Shown here in pieces: positions 24,945 to 33,017 of a stretch of 64,000 bases of DNA (position 1 is the stretch's first letter; every line of letters begins with the position of its first letter). The stretch comes from Mycolicibacterium sp. CH28 (GTDB lineage: Bacteria > Actinomycetota > Actinomycetes > Mycobacteriales > Mycobacteriaceae): contig NZ_SRLQ01000003.1 of assembly GCF_004745805.1 (NCBI RefSeq), forward strand, positions 1-64,000, written 5' to 3'. The translations under genes and the position numbers were made by a program. Below the pieces are notes generated by a model. It was not told where the DNA came from and made no database searches. It was given only the letters and a program-made list of their open reading frames with translations.

Positions 24945-26175
24945 GGACAGTGCCGTCCTGCAATCGGTTCACCGGCAGGTATGCAGCTGTGTAGCCGAAG
25001 CTCGCTGCCGCGTCCTTGTCGAGTTCCACACCCAGCCCCGGTGTTTGGCCGGGATGCAGGAATCCACGATCGAAAGAGAACGACGTGCGGAACACCTCCA
25101 GCGTCGCGTCGTTGTGCGGCATGTACTCCTGGATGCCGAAGTTGTGGATCGCCAGGTCGAGGTGCAGCGCTGCTGCCATTCCCACCGGAGACACATCGGT
25201 GGGCCCGTGCATGCCGGATCTGATGCCGTACACGTCGGCGAAATCCAGCAGCTTCTTCATGGCGGTCACACCACCGGTGTGAGTGACTGCCGACCGCACG
25301 TAGTCGATCAGCCGCTCGGTGATCAGGAGCTGATAGTCGTACACCGAATTGAACACCTCGCCGATCGCCAGTGGAGTGGTCGAGTGCTGGCGCACCAGCC
25401 GCAGTGCGGCCTGATCCTCGGCCGGCGTGCAGTCCTCCAGCCAGAACAGGTCATACGGTTCGATGTCCTTGGCGAACCTGGCGGCTTCGATCGGAGTCAT
25501 CCGGTGATGTCCGTCGTGCAGGATCCGGATCTCGGGGCCGAAATCCTCTCGGATCTTGGCGAACACGCCCGGCATGTGGGTCAGATACGACCGGGTGTCC
25601 CACACCTCCTCGATCGGCGCGGTAGCGGCGCCGCCGTCCGCGCCCCGGTGGGCCGGTTCGTAGTCGTAACGCGCACCCGGCTTGTTGGTGGCGACCCCGT
25701 AGATCTGACCCAGGCCGGGGACGCCGGTCTGCACCCGCACCGCGGTATATCCGGCGTCGATGTAGCCGGAAATGGCGTCCTTGAGTGCGGCGTAGTCGGG
25801 CCCGGAAGCATGCCCGTAAACCCGGATCCGATCGCGGCTCGCACCGCCGAGCAGCTGGTACAGCGGGACTCCGGCCTTCTTTGCCTTGATATCCCACAGC
25901 GCCATGTCCACCGCGGCGATCGCCGCCATGGTGACCAGCCCGCGCCGCCAGTACGCACCCCGGTAGAGGTACTGCCAGGTGTCCTCGATACGGTCCTCGT
26001 CGCGGCCGATCAGTGTGGAGGCCAGGTGCTCCGACAGGTAGGCGGCCACGGCCAGTTCGCGACCGTTGAGGGTAGCGTCACCCAGCCCGACCACCCCGTC
26101 GGTCGTGACGATCTCCAGGGTGACGAAGTTGCGGCCGGGGCTGGTGATATTGACGTCGATCTTCGCGATGCTCAT
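24934..26175 (-). CDS. manD: D-mannonate dehydratase, enolase superfamily (ManD type)
   Basis: A 413-aa enzyme of the ManD subgroup. Seen are the capping-domain DATLNGRELAVAAYLSEH, a WRRG loop, ILHDGHHRMTPIEA (first metal ligand region), FWLEDCTPAEDQ, IGEVFNSVYDYQ, and the C-terminal HGPTDVSPVG and HNFGIQEYMPHN. These are the hallmark strings of RspA/ManD. It dehydrates D-mannonate (sometimes also D-gluconate) to 2-keto-3-deoxygluconate. High- and low-efficiency ManDs cannot be separated with certainty by eye. The ATG at 26175 is preferred to a far-upstream start inside the transporter gene. Confidence 0.9.
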   Translation of the reverse strand: MSIAKIDVNITSPGRNFVTLEIVTTDGVVGLGDATLNGRELAVAAYLSEHLASTLIGRDEDRIEDTWQYLYRGAYWRRGLVTMAAIAAVDMALWDIKAKKAGVPLYQLLGGASRDRIRVYGHASGPDYAALKDAISGYIDAGYTAVRVQTGVPGLGQIYGVATNKPGARYDYEPAHRGADGGAATAPIEEVWDTRSYLTHMPGVFAKIREDFGPEIRILHDGHHRMTPIEAARFAKDIEPYDLFWLEDCTPAEDQAALRLVRQHSTTPLAIGEVFNSVYDYQLLITERLIDYVRSAVTHTGGVTAMKKLLDFADVYGIRSGMHGPTDVSPVGMAAALHLDLAIHNFGIQEYMPHNDATLEVFRTSFSFDRGFLHPGQTPGLGVELDKDAAASFGYTAAYLPVNRLQDGTVHDW

Positions 26176-26212
26176 CGTTGACTTTCCTTGATGGGACGGG
26201 GTTCTGGTGGCG

Positions 26213-27613
26213 TCACATCGCCGGACGCGGGTCGGTGAGATCGCGTCCGGTCCAGTCGCGCGCCCACACAGCGACGACAAGGGCAGATACCGTGTAGACG
26301 ACCAGCATCACCATGATCGGGATGGGGCTGCCGGTTGCCGCGGCGACCCAGGCCGCTGCGACGACCGGACCGATGCCCGTGGCGATCACCGCGGCGATCT
26401 CGCGCACGACAGCTGTCATTGTGTAGCGGTCGCGGGCCCCGAAGATCTCCGGGATGGAAACATTCTCCAGCGAGGCCGGACTGAGTACCGCGACATTGTG
26501 CAACACGACATAGCCGACGAAGACCCACACAAGGTTCCGGGAATCGATGGCCAACATGGTCGGTACGATGACCACCAGCGCGGCCGACATGACCACGATG
26601 TACATCCGGCGCCGGCCGAACCGGTCGCCCAGCCAGCCGATGGCCGGAATGGTGACGAATCCGACCAGTGACGACACGATGACGGCATTGGCGCTCACGC
26701 TCTTCTGCAGCGCGAGTGTGAGGGTCATGAACGAGATCAGGTAGGTCTGAATGAGGCCGGAGTTCCCGGCCTGGCCGAACCGCAGGAAGAACGAGACCAG
26801 GGTGGCCTTGACCGGCTTGTGTCGCAGTGCTTCCAAGGTCCGGTCGTCACCTGCCTGCTCCGCCTGCTCGATGACCTGTTCGCGGGTCATCGCTTGTCCG
26901 TCGATGACGTCGTCGCGTTCCTCAAATACCGGACTTTCCTTGAGGTTCAGCCTGATCCATACCGCGAACACCATGACCACGGCGCTGGCGATGAACGGGA
27001 TGCGCCAACCCCAGGCTATGACGTCGCTCTCTACCATCACGGCGAGCAGGACGGCCCAGATCGCCGACGCAAACAGCGTGCCGCAGTTGGTCCCCAGGCC
27101 CACGAGCGAGGCGACGAATCCGCGGCGGCGCGCTGGTGCGTACTCGGCGAGCATGACTCCCGCACCGCTGATTTCAGCACCGGCGCCGAATCCTTGCAGG
27201 AGTCGCAGACTGACCAACAGCATCGGCGCGAGCATGCCGACCTGATGGTAGGTGGGCAGCACGCCGATGAGCGTGGTAGCCCCGCCCATCAGGGCGATGG
27301 TGTAGAAGAGCACCTTTCGTCGGCCGATGCGGTCGCCGAGCCGTCCGAAGAACACAGCCCCCAGCGGTCGGGCCACGTATCCGACGCCGTACGTGGCCAT
27401 CGACAACACGACCGCCATCCCTGCCTGTTGGCCGGAGAAGAACAGCTGACTGAACACCAGCGCTGCCGCCAGCGAGTACAACTGGAAGTCCATGAATTCC
27501 AGTGCGGTACCGAGCCATCCGGATACGGCGGCACGCACCAAGTCAGCCATGCTGCGTTCGGCCGTCGGGGGTCGGGGTGGGGCCTGCGGTTCCGGGCTAT
27601 GGGCTGTGGTCAT
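26213..27613 (-). CDS. MFS transporter, metabolite:H+ symporter type
   Basis: A 466-aa 12-helix transporter of the MHS/sugar-acid symporter type: GTALEFMDFQLYSLAAAL in helix 1, loop 2-3 motif FFGRLGDRIGRRKVL (about 88-102), and RRRGFVASLVGLGTNCG after helix 4. A long central loop (about residues 225-265) and the second-half repeat WLGDRFGRRRMY are as expected. It lies 28 nt after the dehydrogenase and 37 nt before manD, so it is probably the uptake system for the sugar acid degraded by this operon. Confidence 0.87.
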   Translation of the reverse strand: MTTAHSPEPQAPPRPPTAERSMADLVRAAVSGWLGTALEFMDFQLYSLAAALVFSQLFFSGQQAGMAVVLSMATYGVGYVARPLGAVFFGRLGDRIGRRKVLFYTIALMGGATTLIGVLPTYHQVGMLAPMLLVSLRLLQGFGAGAEISGAGVMLAEYAPARRRGFVASLVGLGTNCGTLFASAIWAVLLAVMVESDVIAWGWRIPFIASAVVMVFAVWIRLNLKESPVFEERDDVIDGQAMTREQVIEQAEQAGDDRTLEALRHKPVKATLVSFFLRFGQAGNSGLIQTYLISFMTLTLALQKSVSANAVIVSSLVGFVTIPAIGWLGDRFGRRRMYIVVMSAALVVIVPTMLAIDSRNLVWVFVGYVVLHNVAVLSPASLENVSIPEIFGARDRYTMTAVVREIAAVIATGIGPVVAAAWVAAATGSPIPIMVMLVVYTVSALVVAVWARDWTGRDLTDPRPAM

Positions 27614-27641
27614 CGTTGATCCTCGTATCCAGGTGGATGAT

Positions 27642-28646
27642 TCAGAATTGGAGCAGCACTTTGGCAGAGGCCGAGGCGTCGCGGGCCAGGGTGAAGGCAT
27701 CGACGGCGGCAGCCGCCGGGACGATGTGCGAGATGACAGCGCTCAGGCGATCGGAGGTTGCGAGCATCGCGATCGCGTCGTCGATCTCAGTGCTGAATCG
27801 GAACGCGCCCAGCAGACGCAATTCCTTGCTGAGCATGGGTGCCAGGTTTACTGCGATCTCGGTATCCGGGAGGGTCCCGACCTGCACGACCGTCCCGGCC
27901 CGGCGCGCGGCGCGCACCGCCTGGGTGAGCGACACCGCGACACCGGAGCATTCGAAGACGACGTCGTAGGCCTCGTCGGCGACGGAATCACGGCCTACCA
28001 GAAGGACTTCCGTCGCGCCGAGCGCAGCAGCGCGGGCCAGCGGCTCCGGACGCAGATCGCTGACCCCGATCTCGGTCGCCCCGCGGTGCAGCGCCGCTGC
28101 GACGACGAGCAGACCAATGGGTCCGGCGCCGATAACCAGCACACGCCGGCCCTCGACATTGCCGGCCAAGCCGACCGCGTGCAGTGCCACCGCGAGCGGT
28201 TCGGCCAGAGCCGCGCGTTGCAGCGGGAGCCCGGCCGGGAGTTCGCGAACCATGTGGCCCTCGACGATCAGCAGCTCCGCGGCGCCGCCCTGGCGATGCG
28301 GAAAAGTGGCAGCGCTGCCGAGGTAGTCACCCCCGGGGCACAGATGCGGCCGATCAGACAGCCCTGGGACGGCCATTCCGAAGCGGGCCGGGTGCACGGT
28401 GACCGGGGTGCCCGCCGGATAGCGGCCGGACGGGTCGAGATCGACCACCGCCGACAGCTCATGTCCGGGGGTGAAGGGTTCGCGCACGACATTCTCGCCG
28501 TTGGCGCCGTGGAAGTAGTAGTGCAGGTCAGAACCGCAGATTCCGACGTAGCTGACACGAAGTCGGATCTCACCGGCGGCCGGCAGCGGGTCATCGCGCT
28601 CCTCCCAGCGGATGTCCTCCTTGCCATGGATCGCAAGCACTTTCAT
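27642..28646 (-). CDS. Zinc-type MDR dehydrogenase, L-idonate/L-gulonate 5-dehydrogenase-like
   Basis: A 334-aa medium-chain dehydrogenase. Catalytic zinc site: Cys in VGICGSDLHYYFHG (about residue 37) and His/Glu in PGHE. NAD site: VIGAGPIGLL (about 160). The string LGSAATFPHRQGG is characteristic of L-idonate 5-dehydrogenases. The four-cysteine structural zinc lobe usual in this family is missing: only one Cys remains (RPHLCPGG). Given UxuB and ManD alongside, oxidation of L-gulonate to D-fructuronate is at least as likely as idonate oxidation. It overlaps uxuB by 4 nt. Confidence 0.84.
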   Translation of the reverse strand: MKVLAIHGKEDIRWEERDDPLPAAGEIRLRVSYVGICGSDLHYYFHGANGENVVREPFTPGHELSAVVDLDPSGRYPAGTPVTVHPARFGMAVPGLSDRPHLCPGGDYLGSAATFPHRQGGAAELLIVEGHMVRELPAGLPLQRAALAEPLAVALHAVGLAGNVEGRRVLVIGAGPIGLLVVAAALHRGATEIGVSDLRPEPLARAAALGATEVLLVGRDSVADEAYDVVFECSGVAVSLTQAVRAARRAGTVVQVGTLPDTEIAVNLAPMLSKELRLLGAFRFSTEIDDAIAMLATSDRLSAVISHIVPAAAAVDAFTLARDASASAKVLLQF

Positions 28647-30139
28647 GACACTGTCCTCTCGGCGCTGGAGGCGTCGGTGGTGGCCTGGTGGGCGGCCGCC
28701 CGCACCCCGCGGCGGGCGATCGTCACCACCAGATCGGCGACGCGGTCGGTGAACGCGCTGTGGGCGGTGAGCGCATCGGGAAGGAATCCATTGTCGAGGA
28801 CCGCTATCGCGTGGTCACGTGCTCCGACCGCGCCTCGGGTCACCTCGGCAAGCCGCTGCCGCGCGGGTTCGCGGATGTCGGCGGCCAGCGGGCCCGGTTC
28901 GAAACCCGGCGGTGGCGCGGTCGTGCATATCCACCCGGCCACCGTCAGCGCGAGAAGGTGTGGCACCCGTCCGGCCCGCAGCGCGATCTGGGCCGGCTCC
29001 GGGATCCGTTGCAGGAGTTTGACCGAACCGTCGGCGCCCACCTGGGTCGTGCGGTGGCGCAGTGCGGCGTTGGCCCAGCGGTACGACAAGGACGCGAGGT
29101 AGGCGTCGACGTCGAAACCGCTGGGCAGCTTCACGGTGGGTAGGTATTCCTGGGCGATACAGGTGTTTACGGCTTGCTTGACGAAGTCCTGTGCCCAAGC
29201 GTCGGCGATGGTGGCCTGTCCGTCGAGGACACCTAGATAGGCGATCAGCGAATGCGACCCGTTCAGCAGCCGAAGCTTGACCAGTTCGTACGCCTCCACC
29301 TCATCGCTGAAGACAGCCCCGGCCCGTTCCCAGGCCGGACGTCCGCCGGCGAAATCGTCTTCCAGCACCCACATGCTGAAATCCTCGGCGGGTACCGGGC
29401 AGCGATCATCGAGGCCGAGCAGCCCGGCGACGTCGGCCCGGGTCTGATCGGTGGTGGCCGGGACGATGCGATCCACCATCGAGTTCGGGAAACTGACCTG
29501 GTTGTCGACGAAGCTCAGCACATCGCCGGACGCCCGGCTCGCGTGCAGGAACTCGGTGAGCACCGCTCGGGTCGCCTGGCCGTTGGATTGCAGGTTGTCA
29601 CACGAGAGGACGGTGATCGGCGCTCCACTGCCGGCTCGGACAGCAAGCCCCCGGGCGATGAGGCCGATCGTGCTGCGTGGGTTCGCCGGGTTGGCGAGGT
29701 CGGCGCGGACGTCGTCGAGCCCGACGTCGAGAGTGCCGGTGCGGGCCGAGCGGCAGTAGCCCACCTCGCTGACGGTCAACGTCAAGATCCGGAGCGCAGG
29801 ATCTGCAGCAGCGGCCACGAATGCCGCTGGATCATCGGCGAGGACGCCGAGTCCGCGGTGTACGTCAACGACGCCGGCGCGGCGATCACGCCCGGACAGC
29901 TCCAGCACGCAATACCGTCCGTCCTGTGCCCGCATGGCCGAGACCACATCGCGCGAGCGGTTGGCGAATCCGTGGATACCCCAGTCGCCGGGTTCGGCAG
30001 CCAGGGCCAGCGCAGTGTGCACCGCCGCATGAGCGCGATGGAAGTTCCCCAAGCCCAGGTGGAGGATTCCCGCCGCATTCCCCGCAGCGGCTCCGATCAG
30101 CGCGCCGGGCGGAGTGTTCAGCTGGGACAGTCGTCGCAT
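28643..30139 (-). CDS. uxuB: Fructuronate reductase / mannitol dehydrogenase family
   Basis: A 498-aa long-chain polyol dehydrogenase. N-terminal Rossmann segment GILHLGLGNFHRAH, the internal VLSCDNLQSNG and the catalytic KLRLLNGSHS (Lys, Asn, His) are all present, with a helical C-terminal domain. Mannitol, arabinitol and altronate dehydrogenases share these motifs, so assignment as D-mannonate:NAD 5-oxidoreductase rests on linkage to ManD, KDG kinase and KDPG aldolase. It is the first gene of the minus-strand operon, opposite the IclR regulator. Confidence 0.84.
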   Translation of the reverse strand: MRRLSQLNTPPGALIGAAAGNAAGILHLGLGNFHRAHAAVHTALALAAEPGDWGIHGFANRSRDVVSAMRAQDGRYCVLELSGRDRRAGVVDVHRGLGVLADDPAAFVAAAADPALRILTLTVSEVGYCRSARTGTLDVGLDDVRADLANPANPRSTIGLIARGLAVRAGSGAPITVLSCDNLQSNGQATRAVLTEFLHASRASGDVLSFVDNQVSFPNSMVDRIVPATTDQTRADVAGLLGLDDRCPVPAEDFSMWVLEDDFAGGRPAWERAGAVFSDEVEAYELVKLRLLNGSHSLIAYLGVLDGQATIADAWAQDFVKQAVNTCIAQEYLPTVKLPSGFDVDAYLASLSYRWANAALRHRTTQVGADGSVKLLQRIPEPAQIALRAGRVPHLLALTVAGWICTTAPPPGFEPGPLAADIREPARQRLAEVTRGAVGARDHAIAVLDNGFLPDALTAHSAFTDRVADLVVTIARRGVRAAAHQATTDASSAERTVS

Positions 30140-30170
30140 CAGTGCTCTCCTGTGACAGGTCCTCGGTAGT

Positions 30171-30186
30171 GTTCCGTATTATGAAC
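30171..30186. promoter_or_regulatory. Candidate IclR-family operator in uxuB/iclR divergent promoter
   Basis: GTTCCGTATTATGAAC is an imperfect 16-bp palindrome (half-site GTTCCG against ATGAAC) of the shape bound by many IclR regulators (GTTCCG-N4-CGGAAC-like). It lies 32 nt upstream of the uxuB ATG, in the 157-bp gap shared with the divergent iclR gene. Only one copy is seen. Confidence 0.4.
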
Positions 30187-30296
30187 CGGGTGTATCGCCT
30201 TGCGGACCACACTGTCATCCGGGCGGCGAGTGTGTCAAGGCTCACTGCCGCGGATATGCGAAGCTCTGGGTTACACCGGCGTCGACGGGAGAGGCG

Positions 30297-31064
30297 GTGA
30301 CCGTGGATCGCAAGAACGGGCCCCCGGTCGGCAGCGTCGACAAGGCGCTAGCCCTCATCGAGTTACTGGCCGAGGCCGGACCCGACGGGATGGCGTTGCG
30401 CGATGTGGTCGAGGTCAGCGGCCTGAACAAGGCGTCGGCGCACCGGACGCTGCAGGCATTGCAACATCGGGGTTTCGCCGAGCAGGACGCCAATCAGCGC
30501 TACCGATTGGGATCACGCCCGGCGTTGCTTGTCGAGCAGTTCCTCCGCGATGAGAACCTGCCCACTCTGTTTCGCCCGGCGCTGATGGCCATCTGCCGGG
30601 AGGCCAGGGAGCTGGTGCACCTGGGCATCCTGGAAGGGCCCAGTGTGCTGTATCTCGACAAGGTCGAGCCAGACCGAACCATCCGGGTGTGGTCACGCGT
30701 AGGCCGGCAGGTCAGCGTTCTCACGACCGCGCTGGGCAGGGCCATGATTGCCGCCGAGGGAGCGAACGAACCGCTGCTGGCGGCATACACCGCCAACGCC
30801 GACACCGATACCGCGCGCCGATTCGAGCGGGCGGTTGCCGAGGCACGAGTACACGGGTACGCGACCGAGCGCGAGGAGAACGAGGCCGGAATATGTTGTG
30901 TGGGTGTCGCATTGCGGCGCTCGACCGGCAAACCTGTGGCTGTGAGCGTCACCGGGCCGAGTAACAGGATGAACGCACGCCGACTCGACGAGCTCGGCCA
31001 CCGCCTGCGCGAAGTCCTCGCCCAATCCGCCCCCGCTGGTTTCTCGCTGGCTCCCATCGCCTGA
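30297..31064 (+). CDS. IclR-family transcriptional regulator
   Basis: A 255-aa regulator with an N-terminal winged helix (SVDKALALIELLAEAGPDGMALRDVVEVSGLNKASAHRTLQAL in outline: helix-turn-helix at about residues 31-56) and a C-terminal effector domain (GILEGPSVLYLDKVEP, TTALGRAMIA, REENEAGICCVGVAL). The GTG at 30297 follows a GAGAGG ribosome site. It is divergent from the sugar-acid operon and very likely controls it, the ligand being a pathway intermediate such as 2-keto-3-deoxygluconate. The chimeric pseudogene starts 97 bp downstream. Confidence 0.88.
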   Translation: MTVDRKNGPPVGSVDKALALIELLAEAGPDGMALRDVVEVSGLNKASAHRTLQALQHRGFAEQDANQRYRLGSRPALLVEQFLRDENLPTLFRPALMAICREARELVHLGILEGPSVLYLDKVEPDRTIRVWSRVGRQVSVLTTALGRAMIAAEGANEPLLAAYTANADTDTARRFERAVAEARVHGYATEREENEAGICCVGVALRRSTGKPVAVSVTGPSNRMNARRLDELGHRLREVLAQSAPAGFSLAPIA

Positions 31065-31161
31065 GCCATCAGCACCATCCGCCTGCCGCCGATGATGCAA
31101 GCAGGGCTCGTTGAAACCCGTTGGAAATGCCCAGACATCGAAGCCGGTGGAAGAGACTCCG

Positions 31162-31634
31162 TTGTGCATAGCCCAGCGTGAGCGTGCCGCCCTGACACCG
31201 ACCCTGCGCATCGCCGGAATCGATGCTCCCACCTTGTGTGACGGCTGGAAGACACGAGATCTGGCTGCCGGCTTGAAGATTCGCGAGTACCGGGCGGAGG
31301 CCGTCGCCGACGGGGTGGTCAGCGACGTGCTGTCGGCCGACCAGATCGCAGCGGAGCGGGCCGGGGTGCATCTGGAGGCATCGGTGCCCACTCAACCGGT
31401 GCGGGTGATCGGCAGCGACCGCGCACTGGTGCGGGTGCTGTCGAACCTGGTGGCCAACGCTATGCCCACACACCGTCAGGCGCGACGGTGAAACTGGCGC
31501 TGGGATCCGATTCCGCAGGAGCATCGGCGCGGGTGGACGACACCGGACTGGTGCAAGCTCACCGCGGATCACTATCCGCGCGCAACACCGCGCACGGTGC
31601 GCCGATCGAGGTCCGGCTACCGCTGGCCGACTAG
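31162..31634 (+). pseudogene. Chimeric pseudogene: 5' end of a TIGR03085 gene joined to remnants of the sensor kinase
   Basis: Bases 31162 to about 31293 copy the first about 132 bases of the TIGR03085 gene at 32393 (shared AQRERAAL, TLCDGWKTRDLAA, REYRA). At about 31290 the sequence switches, through a shared GCGGA, to a copy of the kinase gene at 22273-23316 (shared IAAERAGV, VRVIGSDRALVRVLSNLVANA). Relative to the kinase it has two internal deletions of roughly 150 and 125 bases (removing the H-box follow-up and the G boxes) and a lost T near 31471 that shifts the frame. The 3' end matches the kinase end and overlaps the stop of the next gene. No functional product is expected. Confidence 0.8.
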
Positions 31635-32209
31635 GCCAGGCGCCGCCCGAGATAGGCCATCAGCGAGGCCGTTGGCGTCGCATCGGCGGGCGCGACTTGT
31701 GCCGGCCCGAAGGCACCGGGGCGGCGGAGCGACTCTTCGGGCAGCGATTCAACAAGTCCGCGGCACAGCGCCAACAAGTCTTCGGGCAACTCGATCAGCC
31801 GGCCCAGCGAACGGTGGATGTCCCAGCTATGCATGGCCAGGTCAGCAACGGGGAACGCGAGCGCCTGCCGCAAGGCCACTTCGCCGGCCGGTGAAGGACG
31901 CACCGCCTCCATGTCCGCGTCGGGCAGCACGTCGCGGATCCGTTCTGCCAGCTCACGAAGCCGCTGCACCGGATCCTTGCAGATCCAATCGGCGGGCTGG
32001 GAGGGCTGTTGCCTGATCGGTCCGCCTTCGGCGAGCGCCACAATCTTGGCGGCACTGCCGGTGCCGTGGGCCACCAGCTCGCGCAGGCTCCATCCGTCGA
32101 GGTTGGACGGGCTGTCCCAGCTCGCCGGTGCGATCTCGGCCGCCGCACCGGCGAGGAGGTCCGCCGCTTCGCCGGCCATGGTGGCAATTGGTGTGGTCAC
32201 GTCCTGCAT
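31631..32209 (-). CDS. TIGR03086-type mycothiol-dependent maleylpyruvate isomerase-like protein
   Basis: A 192-aa DinB/MDMPI-fold protein. LDGWSLRELVAHGTGSAAKI (first helix pair with the conserved His) and FPVADLAMHSWDIHRSLG (metal-binding His residues) are the family hallmarks, so a metal site using three His is likely. The ATG at 32209 has a GGAGG 11 nt upstream, better than the ATG at 32230. Members act in mycothiol-dependent reactions or are uncharacterised. It is divergent from a second MDMPI-type gene at 32393. Confidence 0.82.
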   Translation of the reverse strand: MQDVTTPIATMAGEAADLLAGAAAEIAPASWDSPSNLDGWSLRELVAHGTGSAAKIVALAEGGPIRQQPSQPADWICKDPVQRLRELAERIRDVLPDADMEAVRPSPAGEVALRQALAFPVADLAMHSWDIHRSLGRLIELPEDLLALCRGLVESLPEESLRRPGAFGPAQVAPADATPTASLMAYLGRRLA

Positions 32210-32392
32210 CGTAAGTGGACCCTCCGACATCGACGGGACCACCAGTGGCTCTCCTTTTTGCGACGAAGCCTGGCCGTTGAATTCAACTCTGCAGCGACAG
32301 AACAGCTTTGAGCTGGATTGGCGTGCCGCCCGAGCACCAGGGATAAGCTGAGCCGAACCCAGCTGAAGCCGGCGGGAAAGGGAGGCTCTCAG

Positions 32393-33013
32393 ATGTCCGT
32401 GGCCCAGCGTGAGCGTGCCGCCCTCATATCGACCCTGCGCAACGTCGGTCCCGATGCGCCTACCTTGTGTGACGGCTGGAAGACACGAGATCTAGCTGCA
32501 CACTTGATGATTCGCGAGTACCGCGCGGATACGGCACCGGGCATCATGATCCCGCTGTTTGCCGGCCACACCGCGAAGGTTCAAGACGAGGTGGCCCGGC
32601 GCACCGAATGGAACGACCTGTTGGACAAGGTGGCGGCCGGCCCGCCGCTCTACTCACCGTTCAAGCTGCTCGATCCAGTGGCCAACGTCGCCGAGATGTT
32701 CATCCACCATGAGGACGTTCGTCGTGCGCAGCCGGACTGGGCGCCGCGGACCCTCGAGCCCGCCATGACCAGCAAGTTACGCCGCACGCTGGGTCTGATG
32801 GCCCGGCTCACGCTGGCCAAGATGCCCGCGCGGGTGACGCTACGCACCCCCGACGGGGAGTCGGTGCTGAGCGCCGGGCGCGGACCCGCCGTCACCGTGA
32901 CGGGCGCACCCGAGGAGTTGCTGCTGTTCGCGACCGGGCGACTGGCACGCGTGGAGGTCACCGGTGACCCGGCGGCGGTCCAAGCGATCCGCGACGCCCC
33001 CAAGGGGCTGTGA
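32393..33013 (+). CDS. TIGR03085 family protein
   Basis: A 206-aa actinobacterial protein of the MDMPI-related TIGR03085 family: AQRERAALISTL at the N-terminus, PTLCDGWKTRDLAAHLMIREYR, then a central FIHHEDVRRAQP with candidate metal-binding His residues, and a C-terminal SCP2-like beta portion (VTLRTPDGESVL...VTGAPEELLLFATGR). The ATG at 32393 follows GGGAGG. Its 5' end is partly duplicated in the pseudogene at 31162. Biochemical role unknown. Confidence 0.84.
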   Translation: MSVAQRERAALISTLRNVGPDAPTLCDGWKTRDLAAHLMIREYRADTAPGIMIPLFAGHTAKVQDEVARRTEWNDLLDKVAAGPPLYSPFKLLDPVANVAEMFIHHEDVRRAQPDWAPRTLEPAMTSKLRRTLGLMARLTLAKMPARVTLRTPDGESVLSAGRGPAVTVTGAPEELLLFATGRLARVEVTGDPAAVQAIRDAPKGL

Positions 33014-33017
33014 GCGG

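Noticed and set aside
30266..30275. A further GGTTACAC copy near the iclR start
   Set aside because: It lacks the N8-TATCT partner and sits in an unrelated promoter, so it is probably chance.
31111..31491. 126-codon frame after iclR as a real gene
   Set aside because: It is the fused head of two other genes in the window, with internal deletions and a frameshift, so it is listed as a pseudogene.
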